A DNA stretch of 64,000 bases from Catenaria anguillulae PL171 (lineage: Eukaryota; Blastocladiomycota; Blastocladiomycetes; Blastocladiales; Catenariaceae): positions 1 through 64,000 of the forward strand of contig MCFL01000063.1 in the NCBI GenBank assembly GCA_002102555.1. Reading direction: 5' to 3'. The notes beneath the pieces are model-generated. The model saw only the letters and a program-made list of their open reading frames with translations. It searched no databases and was not told where the DNA came from. Positions within the stretch are counted from its first letter, which is position 1. Each line of letters opens with the position of its first letter. The position numbers and the translations under genes are program-made. This document shows positions 33,751 to 45,014 of this stretch, piece by piece.

Positions 33751-35304
33751 TTATCCGGCTGCACCAACAGATGCCTGTCCGACCGCTGCGCACACATCAC
33801 CACCGCTCCCGTCCGCCACAAGATCACCGTCGCCACCACTCGCACTCAAAAACGCATCACGTTCGGACCCGTCGGTCCCTGACTCTGCCGACCCGAGGCG
33901 CGACCCGCCGCTGCCGCCGCCAAACACATGCGTACCCGCACCCGACACCTCCGATAAATCCACGCCAGGGCCAGAGCGCCCCGCGTCCTTGTCCCCACTC
34001 ATCCCAAACACATGCTCTGCACTCGATCCAAGATGCAAGGTTGCCGAAAGCGACGCCACATCGGTCGGCGCCGCGTGAGACGCGGGCGCAGGCGCGGGCG
34101 CGTGGGGTAAATCGGTCGACGAGTCGGCGGGCGGTAGTTGGAACCAGAACGAGGGCGCGTACGTGTCCGAGTGTACGGATGGGTGGCGGTCCAACAAACT
34201 GCCAGTGGCGTGTTGAGGCGGCGCCGTGGCGTCACGAGGAGCAGGGGCCGCGACGGATGTGGTAGTGAGTGCATGGGCGGTGGTTGGCGGGACGGGAGCA
34301 AGGGGTTGCGCCGGGGACACCTGAGCGAGTGGACCAAGTGAAGTGCAGGCGCCAAGTGCCATGGAGGGATTGTGTGTGGGAGGAGGTGGGGCGTTGGACC
34401 GTGAATAGCCACACATGGAATGTGGGGAAGAGTGCGGGTTTTGCGGTGTGGATGAGGCGTTCGGTGACGATACGGTATCCTGCTGGTGAGCTGTTGACGG
34501 ATACATGTACGGCCCAGCGGGCGAATTTTGGTGAGTGGCCGCCGAGACCTCCGCGTCCCCGACTCCAAGCGGCGGGTACAGCGGATGTGACCTTGTTGTT
34601 GGCGTCGGTGGCAGTACAGGCCAGTCGCTTGCGCCAGTCGCAACATAGGCGACCTGTCGCGGGCTGCAGCGCGTGATGCTTGTTGCGCACACGCTAGGCG
34701 GCGACGACGCCACGCTGTGCCGGCCCAAAGGGCGAAACGAGAGCACCGACGTCACTGTTGGTGGGCGGCGCGACAGGTGTGCATCAACATAAGACGAGCA
34801 CTGGTTGTTGGGTGGAGGGATCGTGCTGGGTGGAAGGTGTGGTGCAAGGTGGGAATGAGCGACCAGCGTGTCGTCGGGCGTGCCAGTGTCCAAGACTATG
34901 GAGCAGTGTCGGCTCCCGCGGCCGACCGTGTCGTGAAAGAACTTTGCATGATCCAGTTGGAGATATGGCTGCTGCTGGGCCGATCCAGCCGATACGGCCG
35001 AAAACGACACCGCCGCGGCAGCAAGTGAGGAAAGCTGTTGTTGCAGTGACGCTATGGTCTTTTCTGACCGGCGGAGGCGCGAGAGCAGGAACAGAATGGT
35101 GAGCATACAGCCCAACAGGAGCAAGGCCGTTGCGCACGACACAGCCACGAGCAGAGAGGGCGTGGACACGAAGGTGTCCCATGAACTTGGCGTAGATGCG
35201 GAGGACTCGACTGATGGTGATGGCGGAATGGCGGTGGCTGCATCTGGCGACGGGACGGAAACGGCTGAAGGCAATGATTGCTGTGAGCGTGGGGAAGAGT
35301 CCAT
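33751..35304 (-). CDS. Single-pass membrane protein, disordered tail, unknown
   Basis: One exon, 517 aa. The first about 45 residues are Ser/Pro-rich. One strong transmembrane helix follows (about 49-75, LLVAVSCATALLLLGCMLTILFLLS), then a basic RLRR stop-transfer and a short coiled-coil-like segment (SEKTIASLQQQLSSL). The rest is low-complexity Pro/Ser/Thr/His sequence ending Gly/Ser/Asp-rich. The topology suggests a signal-anchor or cell-surface sensor-like protein (Ser/Thr-rich outside, TM, disordered tail), but I recognise no domain. Not assigned. Confidence 0.6.
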   Translation of the reverse strand: MDSSPRSQQSLPSAVSVPSPDAATAIPPSPSVESSASTPSSWDTFVSTPSLLVAVSCATALLLLGCMLTILFLLSRLRRSEKTIASLQQQLSSLAAAAVSFSAVSAGSAQQQPYLQLDHAKFFHDTVGRGSRHCSIVLDTGTPDDTLVAHSHLAPHLPPSTIPPPNNQCSSYVDAHLSRRPPTVTSVLSFRPLGRHSVASSPPSVCATSITRCSPRQVAYVATGASDWPVLPPTPTTRSHPLYPPLGVGDAEVSAATHQNSPAGPYMYPSTAHQQDTVSSPNASSTPQNPHSSPHSMCGYSRSNAPPPPTHNPSMALGACTSLGPLAQVSPAQPLAPVPPTTAHALTTTSVAAPAPRDATAPPQHATGSLLDRHPSVHSDTYAPSFWFQLPPADSSTDLPHAPAPAPASHAAPTDVASLSATLHLGSSAEHVFGMSGDKDAGRSGPGVDLSEVSGAGTHVFGGGSGGSRLGSAESGTDGSERDAFLSASGGDGDLVADGSGGDVCAAVGQASVGAAG

Positions 35305-36243
35305 GGCGTTTTGCTTCGTCTTTCACTCTACTAAGGGGTGTGCATGCATATGCTTGAATTCGGGGTGCGGTGGGGTGGCGAGAAACGAAACGCGTCGCCC
35401 GGCGGGCTGTCACGACCGAGTCAGTAGACTGAACGATTGGGTTGCGAAACCAATGGTTGCCTCAGGGAGTGGGAACTTGCGCGGGGGTTGGGGCAGTATT
35501 TATTTGACGTGCCTCTGGCTGATTGCGGTACTGGGCGTCTGCAGTGGCCCGGTGCCGCTCCTGTGCCGTGCTCGTTCGCGGCGAGGAGAAGGAACGAGTC
35601 TGGGCTGTGCAGGGGCAACACTTGGAAAGCTTGTATTAATAAAGGGCGGTACGAAAGGTGGAACGTGCCAGCAAAGTATACTCAAATCGCTCGCGGTGAA
35701 CTCCCGTGACAAGAGCAACAAGGACCATCTCATTAGGTGATCAGTGCTTACAAGGGCCCACCACATAAACAACTACATATGATAACTTTCTTCACTTGCA
35801 AATGTACACAACCTTTTCCATCAACCACGGAACCTAAGCCACCGAACAGCAAGCATGGCTCGAGGCGCTCAGCTTGACCCACACTTCCACATCCGATCGC
35901 GAATTGCCACCTCATCCTTGTCCCACTGACGGCGAGCGCAGTTGGTACGCCTCCATCCACCATGTTGACCTCGGGGTGAGCAGCATGCCTGTGGCAAGGT
36001 CAATTTGAGCAAAATATACGCCAAGATCAAACGATTTCCGCATCGTACATGCAGACACGAGCAACTCTGTGCATCAAGGATGTTGCCTGCGGACTCTCAT
36101 TGCGGGGGCTGTTTATGTGGCTCTTGCCTTGTCGTCGTTCATTTTGATAACAGCCTCATTCCATTTCCATCAGTGGCCAATGGACAGAGGCAACAACAAT
36201 TCAAGTCAATTCATGTTGAAAGTACACAAGTACAGAGACTGCA
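35305..36243. other. Intergenic
   Basis: Between the start of the membrane-protein gene and the stop of centrin. Short open frames only; nothing recognised. Confidence 0.4.
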
Positions 36244-36998
36244 TCAGTAAAGGTTCGTCTTCTTCATAATCCGCATAAACTCATCCTCGTTGATCTCGCC
36301 ATCGCCATCTCGATCTGCCTCGTCAATCATCTCTTGCAGCTCCTCGTCAGTCAAGTTCTCGCCCAACTCCCTTGCCACCCGCTTGAGATTCTTGAATGTG
36401 ATGCGCCCCGTTCCATCGTCGTCAAACAACTTGAATGCCTTGAGAATCTCTTCACGCGAATCCCGCTCGGCCTACATGACACACATTTTCATGTGACGAC
36501 ATGGGAATCAGGAACCTCTCCGGTTCACGCTCTCAGCTCAACTTATCGAACCATTTTGCTGGCCATCAACTCCAAAAACTCATCAAAGTCGACGCTCCCG
36601 GACCCATTCTTATCAATTTCAGCAATCATGCGCTTGATCTCGTCCTTTTTCGGCTCGAACCCGAGCGCACGCATGGCAACTTTGAGTTCCTTTGAATCAA
36701 TCGACCCAGACCCGTCCGTGTCAAACAGGTCAAAAGCTTCGCGGATCTCTTGCTTTTGCTCGGGCGTCAGCTCGACGCGCGGCTTACGAGTGCCACCGGC
36801 ACCGGGGCCCGTCGAAGTGGAGCCTGTGGGGGCTATGGCGTTGGACTTTTTGTTGAGGGCTGCGTTCGAGGACTGGGACGGTGGGACGCGACGTGAACAT
36901 GGTTGGCGATCCCAGTAATGATGTAGTGGGTGGGTTTGGGGAATCAGTAAGGGCTAGTGAGCTCCAAAGAGGAAGGTGGTAGCTGCATGTACCATCAT
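36244..36998 (-). CDS. Centrin (caltractin)
   Basis: Ca-binding EF-hand protein of centrioles and basal bodies. Main exons are 36552-36872 and 36244-36471, with an 80-nt intron joining ELMASKM to [12 protein letters not shown]-hand loops: [36 protein letters not shown] and [12 protein letters not shown]. The C-terminus [11 protein letters not shown] is the centrin hallmark. The coding frame upstream of 36872 runs into a stop without an ATG. A good model is a 6-nt first exon (ATGATG, 36993-36998) spliced by GTACATG...CCCAG to give [12 protein letters not shown]; this start is inferred. Full length is then 184 aa, close to the usual 165-175. It is divergent from the BBOF1-like gene. Confidence 0.9.
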
Positions 36999-37388
36999 CT
37001 TGCTTTGGGTTTGGTATCGTTTGGGTGCATAGCGAGCTGTTCATTCATGGACGCATTGATCATTTTCCAGCTATCTGTTGCTTCAACGAACCGAGCCAGG
37101 CCGCCGATCAATCCATGTCGGGTGTCGGTTGTCTGTCCAGCATTGGTCGGCATAATGGTCGACCTCTGCCGCCGACCGGAGCCAGTGAGCAGATACCTTC
37201 CCATGAAGAAAAGAGTCTTGTATTGTCTCAACCTTTTCATGTCGCCGCCATCGCTGTCATTTACCTTTTTTCATCTGTTCACCGCCCGCAATCTCTCCAG
37301 TGTCGTGGGAATGGATGTGTACTTGCCTGATTAATGTGCGCTGTCGCGCAAGTAGTCCGGTCCCGATACACATGAATCACTTGAAGCA
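36999..37388. promoter_or_regulatory. Divergent promoter region, centrin / BBOF1-like
   Basis: 390 bp between the start codons of two basal-body genes on opposite strands. This suggests co-expression during zoospore formation (inference). I did not see a clear RFX X-box. Confidence 0.45.
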
Positions 37389-39206
37389 ATGGGAAAAAAA
37401 TCCAAGAAATCTGCGAGCAAGTCCAAATCCGGCAAGGAGTCTGCCGCCAACCGCAGCGAAAGCGCCGAAGCGGCCGTGACGGCGGAACGCGAAGCACTTG
37501 CTCGTCGACAGCTCTTGATTGCGACGCTCAAGGCTGCAGCGCCAACGTTGGCAGAAGAGCTGGGGGATATGAATGAAATTCAGTTGAGGGAACGGTATGT
37601 TGATGGCTGTGGCTTGTCATGCATGGACCTTGCCCGTGTTGAGCTGACGGTTGGCGCGGTTCGCTCCAAGGGCAGATTGCGCGAGTTGGATGACGAGTTG
37701 CACGAATACAAAGAGCTTGTCGAGGAGTGGTGCGTGATCTGTCCCATTCGTATGGCTGTAAATACTGCAGCTGATCATGTTATTACCACCCACAGCAAGA
37801 AAGAAAACGAAGACCTGCGGCAAGAGATTGAAGATGCCCAACGCGACTCTGCTGAATACACTGCCTACTTGCTCCTCAAGCGAGCTGAAAAGCAAGCTGT
37901 CATCGACCGAATGCAAGGCGACCATGCGCAGTCGTTGGCCGAGTATCAAAAAAAGCGGACCGAGCTTGAAACAAAGCTAAGCAAAGAGGCGCAAGGTAAC
38001 TCGTTGACGTGCCACTCGTGTGCATGCCGACGTGTGGGTAACACAAAGGTGTCGAATTGAACAGATTTGACAGAAAAGATTGCTGTTCTGCAAGAAAAAC
38101 TCGATTCCAAAAATCAAGAAATCGTCTCATTATCCGATGTGCTGGTATGTTCTTTGCACACACGAACCCTCCTTGATGCGCACATTGTCAACTTTTTTTC
38201 TCTTGTTTTCTCGATGGACCAGCACCAACGCCAACGTCACGAGACTCAACTCTCGGAACTCAAATCCGCTCTGGAAGCCGCCCAAGCAACCCATACACGC
38301 CAAGTGCTTGCACTCGAACGCACTCTGCTCGAAGAACGTGTCAGAGTCCAGCGCCGGAATGCCGCACGGGTGGCCGCCATGCAAGCAGCCGCACAGCACC
38401 AAGCGCTGACCTCGCTCGCCGAGCATACGAGCGAGCTTTCGACTGAAAATGAACGCATGGCCGCCGAGCTGAAAGAGGCTGTGGCGAGGACGCAGGCTAT
38501 GCAGCGCGAACGCACGAGGTTGGAAGAAGAGTGTAAGCGCTTGGAGAGGGAGGTGGAGGTCAGGGAACGGGTCGCGCGGGTGAGGCCCGGTGCGGCCGCA
38601 AAGGGAGGGGATAGTGTTGCGCACCGAGTCAGGCAGGCCGTTTCTGCGAATTCAGCAAAGGAGTCGTTGCTGTTGCAGCAGGAACGCGAAAAGCTGGATG
38701 CGAACAGTCCGGCACGGCGGATACGCGAGTTGAGCGGAGGCAAAGTGGGAACAGGAACGAATCCGCCAGAGAGTGGCGGTAGTGTTGGTACCTCGTCAGT
38801 CAAGTCCAAGCAAGGTGTCCACGAGCCCAAGGGCAAACCACCACCGTCATCCAGTCGCTCCCAACGTCGCGCTAAGCCGCGCAGTCTCTCTGTTTCCGGC
38901 GCGTCAGTCGACTCGCACTTGCCTGCTCGGTCGTTGGCTGAAGCAAACCAAAAGGACAAACTCACCAGTCTCCGCAGTCTTTTGCACAAACCGCCCGCTG
39001 CGCTCCCGCTGGACATTGCCTTGGATCCCATTCAGCTTGCGTCCGATCAGCGGCTACTCGAGAAGGTGAGTGCAAAGACGGCCGCATTGATGCCAGGTGG
39101 TGGGCGGTCAAAGAGTCCGGGGCTTAGTTTGCCCAAAGTGCGGCCACATGGTGGGTCAGCGGGATCGTCAACTTGTAGCATTCCTGGCGTCATTGACGAT
39201 GATTGA
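37389..39206 (+). CDS. Coiled-coil protein, BBOF1/DUF4515-like (flagellar)
   Basis: Five exons, 37389-37594, 37676-37729, 37796-37995, 38065-38144 and 38223-39206, give 507 aa; all introns are GT-AG and 66-81 nt. The N-terminus is Lys/Ser-rich (MGKKSKKSASKSKSGKESA), as in the BBOF1/CCDC176 family. A long coiled coil follows: RLRELDDELHEYKELVEE, KKENEDLRQEIEDAQRDSAEYTAYLLLKRAEKQAVIDRMQ, DLTEKIAVLQEKLDSKNQEIVSLSDVL, then an Arg/Glu-rich helix. The 'DLTEKIAVLQEKL...SKNQEI' spacing resembles DUF4515 proteins that orient basal bodies or act at the ciliary base. The C-terminal about 170 residues are disordered and basic. The assignment is by pattern and by the divergent centrin neighbour; a generic coiled-coil protein remains possible. 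Two introns keep the frame open, so retention would go unnoticed by translation. Confidence 0.6.
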
Positions 39207-39421
39207 AATGAAATTAGACAAAACGGCTCGTTCTGTTCCCTCTCCTTTGCCCAAGCTATTGGTCATTGAGATGCATACAACTCGAGCTCGGGCCAAGCCT
39301 TTCATGACTCAAATCCTGCTATGAGTGGGAATCCAGCGTGCATTCGTTCAACCAATAGCAAAGGACAGGCAGACAAAAACAATGAGCTCTCCAACCGACA
39401 TGAAGTTTCAAACGACCAAGT

Positions 39422-41447
39422 TCACCAAAAGAACACAAAATTCTCACCCGGCTCTTGTCGAACGTAACCGCCCTCCAGCGGCGGCAGACCTCCACCATTC
39501 TCACACACCACACATGCCCAGTTCTTGGCACAAATATTTTTCACATTCGCTATGGCCGTCTGCGTGCCGGTCCTCAGCCCCCTTAGCGACTTCAATTCAG
39601 GGCCACGTGCTTGCACCCACTCCAATAAGCTGCCGCGAAACTGCACCGGTGACAAGTTTGTCAAGCACCAATTCAAGGACGACGAATCCAACCTGAAAGT
39701 CCGCTGCTGCATGGCCGGTGTCATTGCTGCGAGCTCAACCATGCGATGCGTCAAGTAAAGAGGTTCCAGGTCAGCCGCCTTGCCGTTCGTGAACCACCAG
39801 TCCAACATGTCCGCACGGTTCCAGTATGCAGCGCGGTGCATGGCCACTTGAGTAAAGCGTGGAAAGTGATCCTGAATTGACGATCCTGCATGACTCGAGC
39901 ACAAACGCTGAGCGCGACTCAACCACCAATCCAAGATTCCAGGATCTGCCGAAAGGTCAATGGGGCTCGGAATGGTGCCACCTAGAATGTCCGAAGCAGT
40001 GGGCAGTTTGAGATCCAACTGTGAGTCGTCCCACCATTGCAATACGCATCGCGTCATGAGACTGCTTGCTGTAGGCGGGCACGCTTTGATCAGCCTGGCG
40101 CCACTGTAGCTCGAGTCAAGCGTACGGTCCCAGCTGGCCAGCGTCATGATCCGTGAGTCGTACTTGAGCTCCGAAATCGATCCATTGCGATCTGCGGCCA
40201 ACCACCAATCCAGCAGCTCGATGTCTCGGCAAGTTGTTGCGCGATGCAAAGCGACATTAGAGTACTTGAGCGGCAATCCGCCCTTCAACCACCAATCCAG
40301 TACTGGAATCGAGTCGCACAACTCCACCGCCAATTCCGAGTACACCACAGGCAGACTTCGCGATTCTTGCCGTTGAATCCAGTAATCCAACAGATCCACC
40401 TGGCCAGCTTGACTCGCCAAATCCATGATGCGCTCGCAGACAATAACCACCTCCTCAATCATTGATCCCGTAAGCAATTGTGGCGCAGGCCGCCGCCGAG
40501 CAACAAACTTGACCAGGTCCAACTCACACACTTGAGCACACGCATCCACCATTACAAAGTCCCCATCACGCACAGCTTGCTCGACCCAATTCCAATCCCA
40601 TTTTGCTTCGCCCTGCCACAACCGATTCCAGTGACGCGCCAACCACCGCAGCACTGCCACATTGCGCGCCACAAATACTTGTTTTGTCGCCTACGTTACC
40701 TTTCCCTCGGTCCACGCTTGCGACAAGTCCAGTCCCGACTCGACCACCCAAAACTCGAGCATATCGGCGCCACGCATCCCCGAAAGTGCGCAAGCGGCTT
40801 GTACGATGGTTGGATCATTCGGCGACAAGAGCTGACGAGACCCGAAAGCAATCACCTCGCGCCAATTCGCTTGAATCCATCGCAGCACATTAACGTGACC
40901 GCGCGTGTAGGCCGCTTTGATTAGTAGGTCGATTCGAATCGGCGACGACTCGAAATCTCCGAGTCAGTGTAGGATCAAGCCGATGAGCGGCTTCGAGAGC
41001 GTCAGCGCGGCCCTTGGCCGCAGCATTCGTCGGTGGCCACGCGTGCGACAACAGTGGCAAGATGGCACGAGTGACGGGTTGGATGTCATGAGAAGCGAGG
41101 ACTAGGAGGTTGGTGAGTGTTTGGGTCGTCTTGCCGTTGACAGCGATATAGCTGCGGCGCCTGCTGCTCGTTGCGGGCTTGGAGCGGTTGGCAATTGAAG
41201 CGACAATGAGGGCGGCGGCGGACATGAGAACGGATTCAATGAGTTCAATTGGCAGCCAGCAGTCTGTGCTTGGATTCGATGCCCGGTCGACATTGTTGGC
41301 GCCGCGATGTTCGTTTGCGACATGATTGTTCAAGATTGAAAGCTGGGCAACAGCAAGAGTCAAGGCCTTGTTATCATCATCATGATGGGACAGACCAGGA
41401 GCGGGCGCAGGCACGGTCGTTATTGCGATTTCGTTGAGGACTGGCAT
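39422..41447 (-). pseudogene. LDWW-repeat protein gene, frameshift and stop
   Basis: Paralogue of the intact genes at 48356 and 50716. The N-terminal part (start 41447) has LPIELIESVLMSAAALIV and a HAWPP...GRADALEAA segment. The frame then shifts by 1 nt near 40930-40970, reads LLIKAAYTRGHVNVLRWIQANW, and meets an in-frame TAG at 40691-40693. From 40672 to 39422 a long open frame contains the repeat region: VLDWWLKGGLPLKYSNVALHRAT, LLDWWLAADRNGSISELKY, ILDWWLSRAQRL, MLDWWFTNGKAA, and the tail GGGLPPLEGGYVRQEP..FVFF. Either a decaying copy or two base errors; no intron consensus explains the breaks. The downstream 416-aa frame could still be translated from an internal ATG. Confidence 0.7.
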
Positions 41448-41897
41448 TCATGCTGCCAGTCGGTAAGAACGGCGTTATCGTCATCAGCCGGCCACGGCCC
41501 CCTCACGTTCCCACGATTCGTCATCGATCGATTCGATTCTTTGCTAGTGGTTACATATGGCCGCCAGCGAATGCACACGCGACGCGATGCGAGACCAGTC
41601 ACGACAGCACCATCTCTCTACTCACTCATCATCCCCACTGGCACTCGCTGCAATGGATTGCCTGGCATTCAAAGTGTCTCATTCGTCGGCCACTATAATA
41701 CACTCTCGTCTCGACTTTTTCGCCACGGAGGATCGACGAGACGATTGCAATGCAAGCCGCGAGGATACTGCATGGATGAATGATAAATACGACAACAGTA
41801 TAACAAGGCAAAACATGGCTCTGGCACTGAGCCCGTCACGTTTTCACACAACAGCCATATTCAACTCGAGAACGTCAAATCATTCGCCTACCTCCGC
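41448..41897. other. Intergenic
   Basis: 5' flank of the LDWW copy and 3' flank of the M13 peptidase gene. Short frames only. Confidence 0.4.
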
Positions 41898-44800
41898 TTA
41901 CCACAACACACACTTCTTTTCCGGGTTCATGGGCGCGCCCCTCTTGCACTTCCACGCCTTGGCAAACTCGTCACTGTTTTGCACAGCCGCATTCACGCGC
42001 ACAAACCCAGGACTATGCGGATCCGTGCGAATCTGATTCAAGCTGGCTTCGGGCCGCATCTTACCGCACCACACGTGCGCAAACCCAAGGAAAATAGCTG
42101 CTCCTGCGTTGTCGCAGGCAACCCAGGCAACCGCACATCGGCTTGGTCCTTTGTGGCCGCGCGCCACGCTGCCCACGACTGCGACACGCCGCCATTGTCG
42201 GCCAAGTTCTCGCCCAGCGTGAGCTTGCCGTTGACGTGGACCTTGCGACCCATTGGGTCCGTGATGAAGAATCCAGAGTATTGGTCCACAAAGCATTTGG
42301 CGCGCGCCTCAAACTCGCGCGCAGTTTGGTTGCCCCACCAGTCGACGAGCTTGCCCTGGTCATCGTACCACCGGCCATTGTTGTCGAAGGCGTGGCCGAG
42401 CTCGTGGCCGGCGACGACGCCAATGGCGCCATAGTTGAGGGCAGCTGGAATGTTGGATGAGAAGAAGGGCGGTTGCAGGATGCCGGCGGGGAATACAATC
42501 TGAGAGAAAAAGAAAACTCGGGTGCGTGAGTAGAAAGCAGAAATGACGACATCTTTGACAAGGAGAAAAATAAATAAATACCTCATTGTGCGACGGGTTG
42601 TAGTACGCATTGACCGTGGCCGGCGTCATGCCCCACTCCTTGTAATCCGTCGGCTTGCCAAGCTTCTTCCACTCGTCTCTAACGGCCTCCCTGGTTGCCC
42701 GGGCCACATTGCCAAAATGATCGCCTGTCTTGATGTCCAGGCCAGCGTACTCTTCGACGACCCGGGTCACATTGGTAATCATATCGGGATACCCAACCTT
42801 GCGATCCAACGCCTTTGCCTTCTTCTTTGCCTTTTCCCTCGTCTCTGCATCCAACCACTGCAACGCATCGAGGCGGCGGTCAAACGCTTCAAGAATGCCA
42901 CGAATCACGGCGCGTGCCTGGTCACGCGAAGCCCCAGGGAACGCACGCGACACAAACCACCTGCCCGTGGCCAAGCCCATGGTGCGATCCGCAACGGCCA
43001 AACACTCGTCCTCCCTGGGCGGATGCGTGCCGGGTGCCAGCCCATACACGGCTTGGCGCAGCTTGGCCAGCACATCTTGCGACTGCTTGTCGGCCGCTCC
43101 CACGTATGCGGCCACGGCACGCCAAGCAAAGTAGGCGTTGAGGACGTCGGCGGGCGTGCGCTGGACAATGGCGTCAATGGCCCTGAGATACGCGGGCGTC
43201 GCGACAATGACCACGTCGTTGGGTCCGAGTCCCGTGGAGGCACCGTTGCGGACGGCGAGCAAGGGAAGAAAGTCGAGCCAGTTGATGATGGGCGACATGG
43301 ACGAGAGTTGCGCAATCGTGGTCGGGTTGTATGTCTTTGTGGGATCACCCAGGTCTTCCGACGGCATGTACTCCTTGGCGAGCGCTGATTCAAACGCAAC
43401 AATGCCGCGGGCAAGTGCGGCCCAGTCGGGTTTGCCTGGGGCAGGCGCAGGTGCAGGCTCTTTTTTCCTTGGCGGCGCTGGGATCGGGTCTTGCGGCCGG
43501 TTCGGATCCTCAGGCGTGTGCGGGTCCTTTGGGTCGCGCGGCGGCGGCAAGTTGGGATCCTCTGGGATGGTCGGATCGGGCTTGTGGGGCTTCTTGTGCT
43601 TCTTGTTGCTGTTAGGCGCCCGCTTCATGAGGCGCGCGGGGAGGTACACGTCAATCACGTCCTCTTCCTCACTGCCCACCAACAGCTCAAGCTCATCCTG
43701 GACATTGTCACCACCGGTGGACTCTGCCGGCTTGTTGCCACCATACAAGTAAGTAAACATGGCCTCGATCGCGTCACCATACACCTTGAGGTACCGCTCC
43801 TCCCCATAGTACTCCTTGGCCGGCAGCCCAAGTCCAGCCTGTGCCACCTGCACCACCTGCTTTGTTGGATTGCGGTCGTCGGACGTGACGCCCACGCCGA
43901 AAATGGAGTCGACGCCAAGCTCGTGCTGCTCGGCAAGCACTTTTGCGAGCGCCAAACGGTCGATGCCGCCCTTGGCCCCCGCGGGCTTGAGCACAGAGAG
44001 GAACTTGTCTGCGAGCTCCTTGAGCGGTGCAGCACCGCGCTGGTTGATGACCGCCTCGTTGAGGCAAGTCGAGTAAAGAGCGCGCGTCTTTTCAAAGAGA
44101 GACCGTTCGGCTTGTTGTAAGTCACCATCTTCCTCGGCCGACGACGATGACGAGGAGGCAAAGGGCGAGATGGCCGGCGGAGTGTCGGATTCAAGGATTT
44201 GGCGAATCACGCGCTTGTTGGCATCAAAGAGGGCATCAAAGGTGCCCACGCGAGACTTTGTGTCGGGCAAGTCGTGCGATTGTTCCCAGTTGCCACAAGA
44301 ATACTTGTAGAAGTCTGTACGCGAAAGTTAGCAACGCGTTCGATGTGTGATTACATGGAGTGAGATCAAGGTTGCATCATGTGGCATGCATGATGCTGCG
44401 CAAAACAAGCAAGCGCTGGACATACCATCGCACGGATCCACATTGGTATCAATGGCATCCAACAAGCGCGTCGACATGCGCACGCACTCGGGGGTCAAGC
44501 ACCATTCGACCTCTGGACTCGGCGGCGGCACACCAGGCGCGCCACCATTGTTGGGCGGCAACGTGCCCGGCGCCTTGTCCCTGCCAGGCGGGCCAGCACG
44601 GTTCCGCAAGCTCGACGCGTACAGTCCCAAGAGCACAGCACACGCCACAAACAAGCCCAAGGACACGCCCAGAAGCACGCGTTCAAGGGGCGACCGGGGC
44701 TTGGACGTCCAGGCCGTCAGCGGCGACGCCGTGTTGGGCGGCGAACGGGCAGCGGCCGCCGCGCCGCCGGCACGTGAAGGGCTACGGCTGCCAGGAGCTC

Positions 44801-45014
44801 GGTTGCGCGCGGCAGGCGACGCGTTGAGCAGCAGGGGGCGTTGTGCTTCAACGTCAGGGTTGGGGTCATCGAGGTCATCCAGATCGGCCGGCGGACGCGC
44901 GGCGGCGGGAGAGTTGTTGGCGACGACCGTCGGGTGCGGGTGTGGGCTCGAGTTACCAGACCCGGAGCCAGGACCGGCGGGGCGGCCGGGCGAGGCGTGC
45001 GGCGTGGAGGACAT
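41898..45014 (-). CDS. M13 metallopeptidase (neprilysin type), type II membrane protein
   Basis: Three exons, 44426-45014, 42582-44314 and 41898-42499, about 974 aa. Type II membrane zinc endopeptidase: disordered N-tail, TM helix about residues 110-133 (LLGVSLGLFVACAVLLGLYA), Pro-rich stalk, then the M13 ectodomain. Hallmarks: [38 protein letters not shown], zinc motif HELGH (about 806-810), GENLADNGG with the third zinc ligand Glu about 871, and the C-terminal CVLW. A Pro-rich insertion (KPDPTIPEDPNLPPPRDPKDPHTPEDP...) interrupts the N-terminal lobe and is unusual for the family. The last exon has a 1-nt frame conflict at the T4 run 42091-42094 (plus-strand AAAA): before it the frame reads ATTQEQLF, after it LGFAHVWCGKMRPEASLNQIRTD to the stop. 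Confidence 0.92.
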
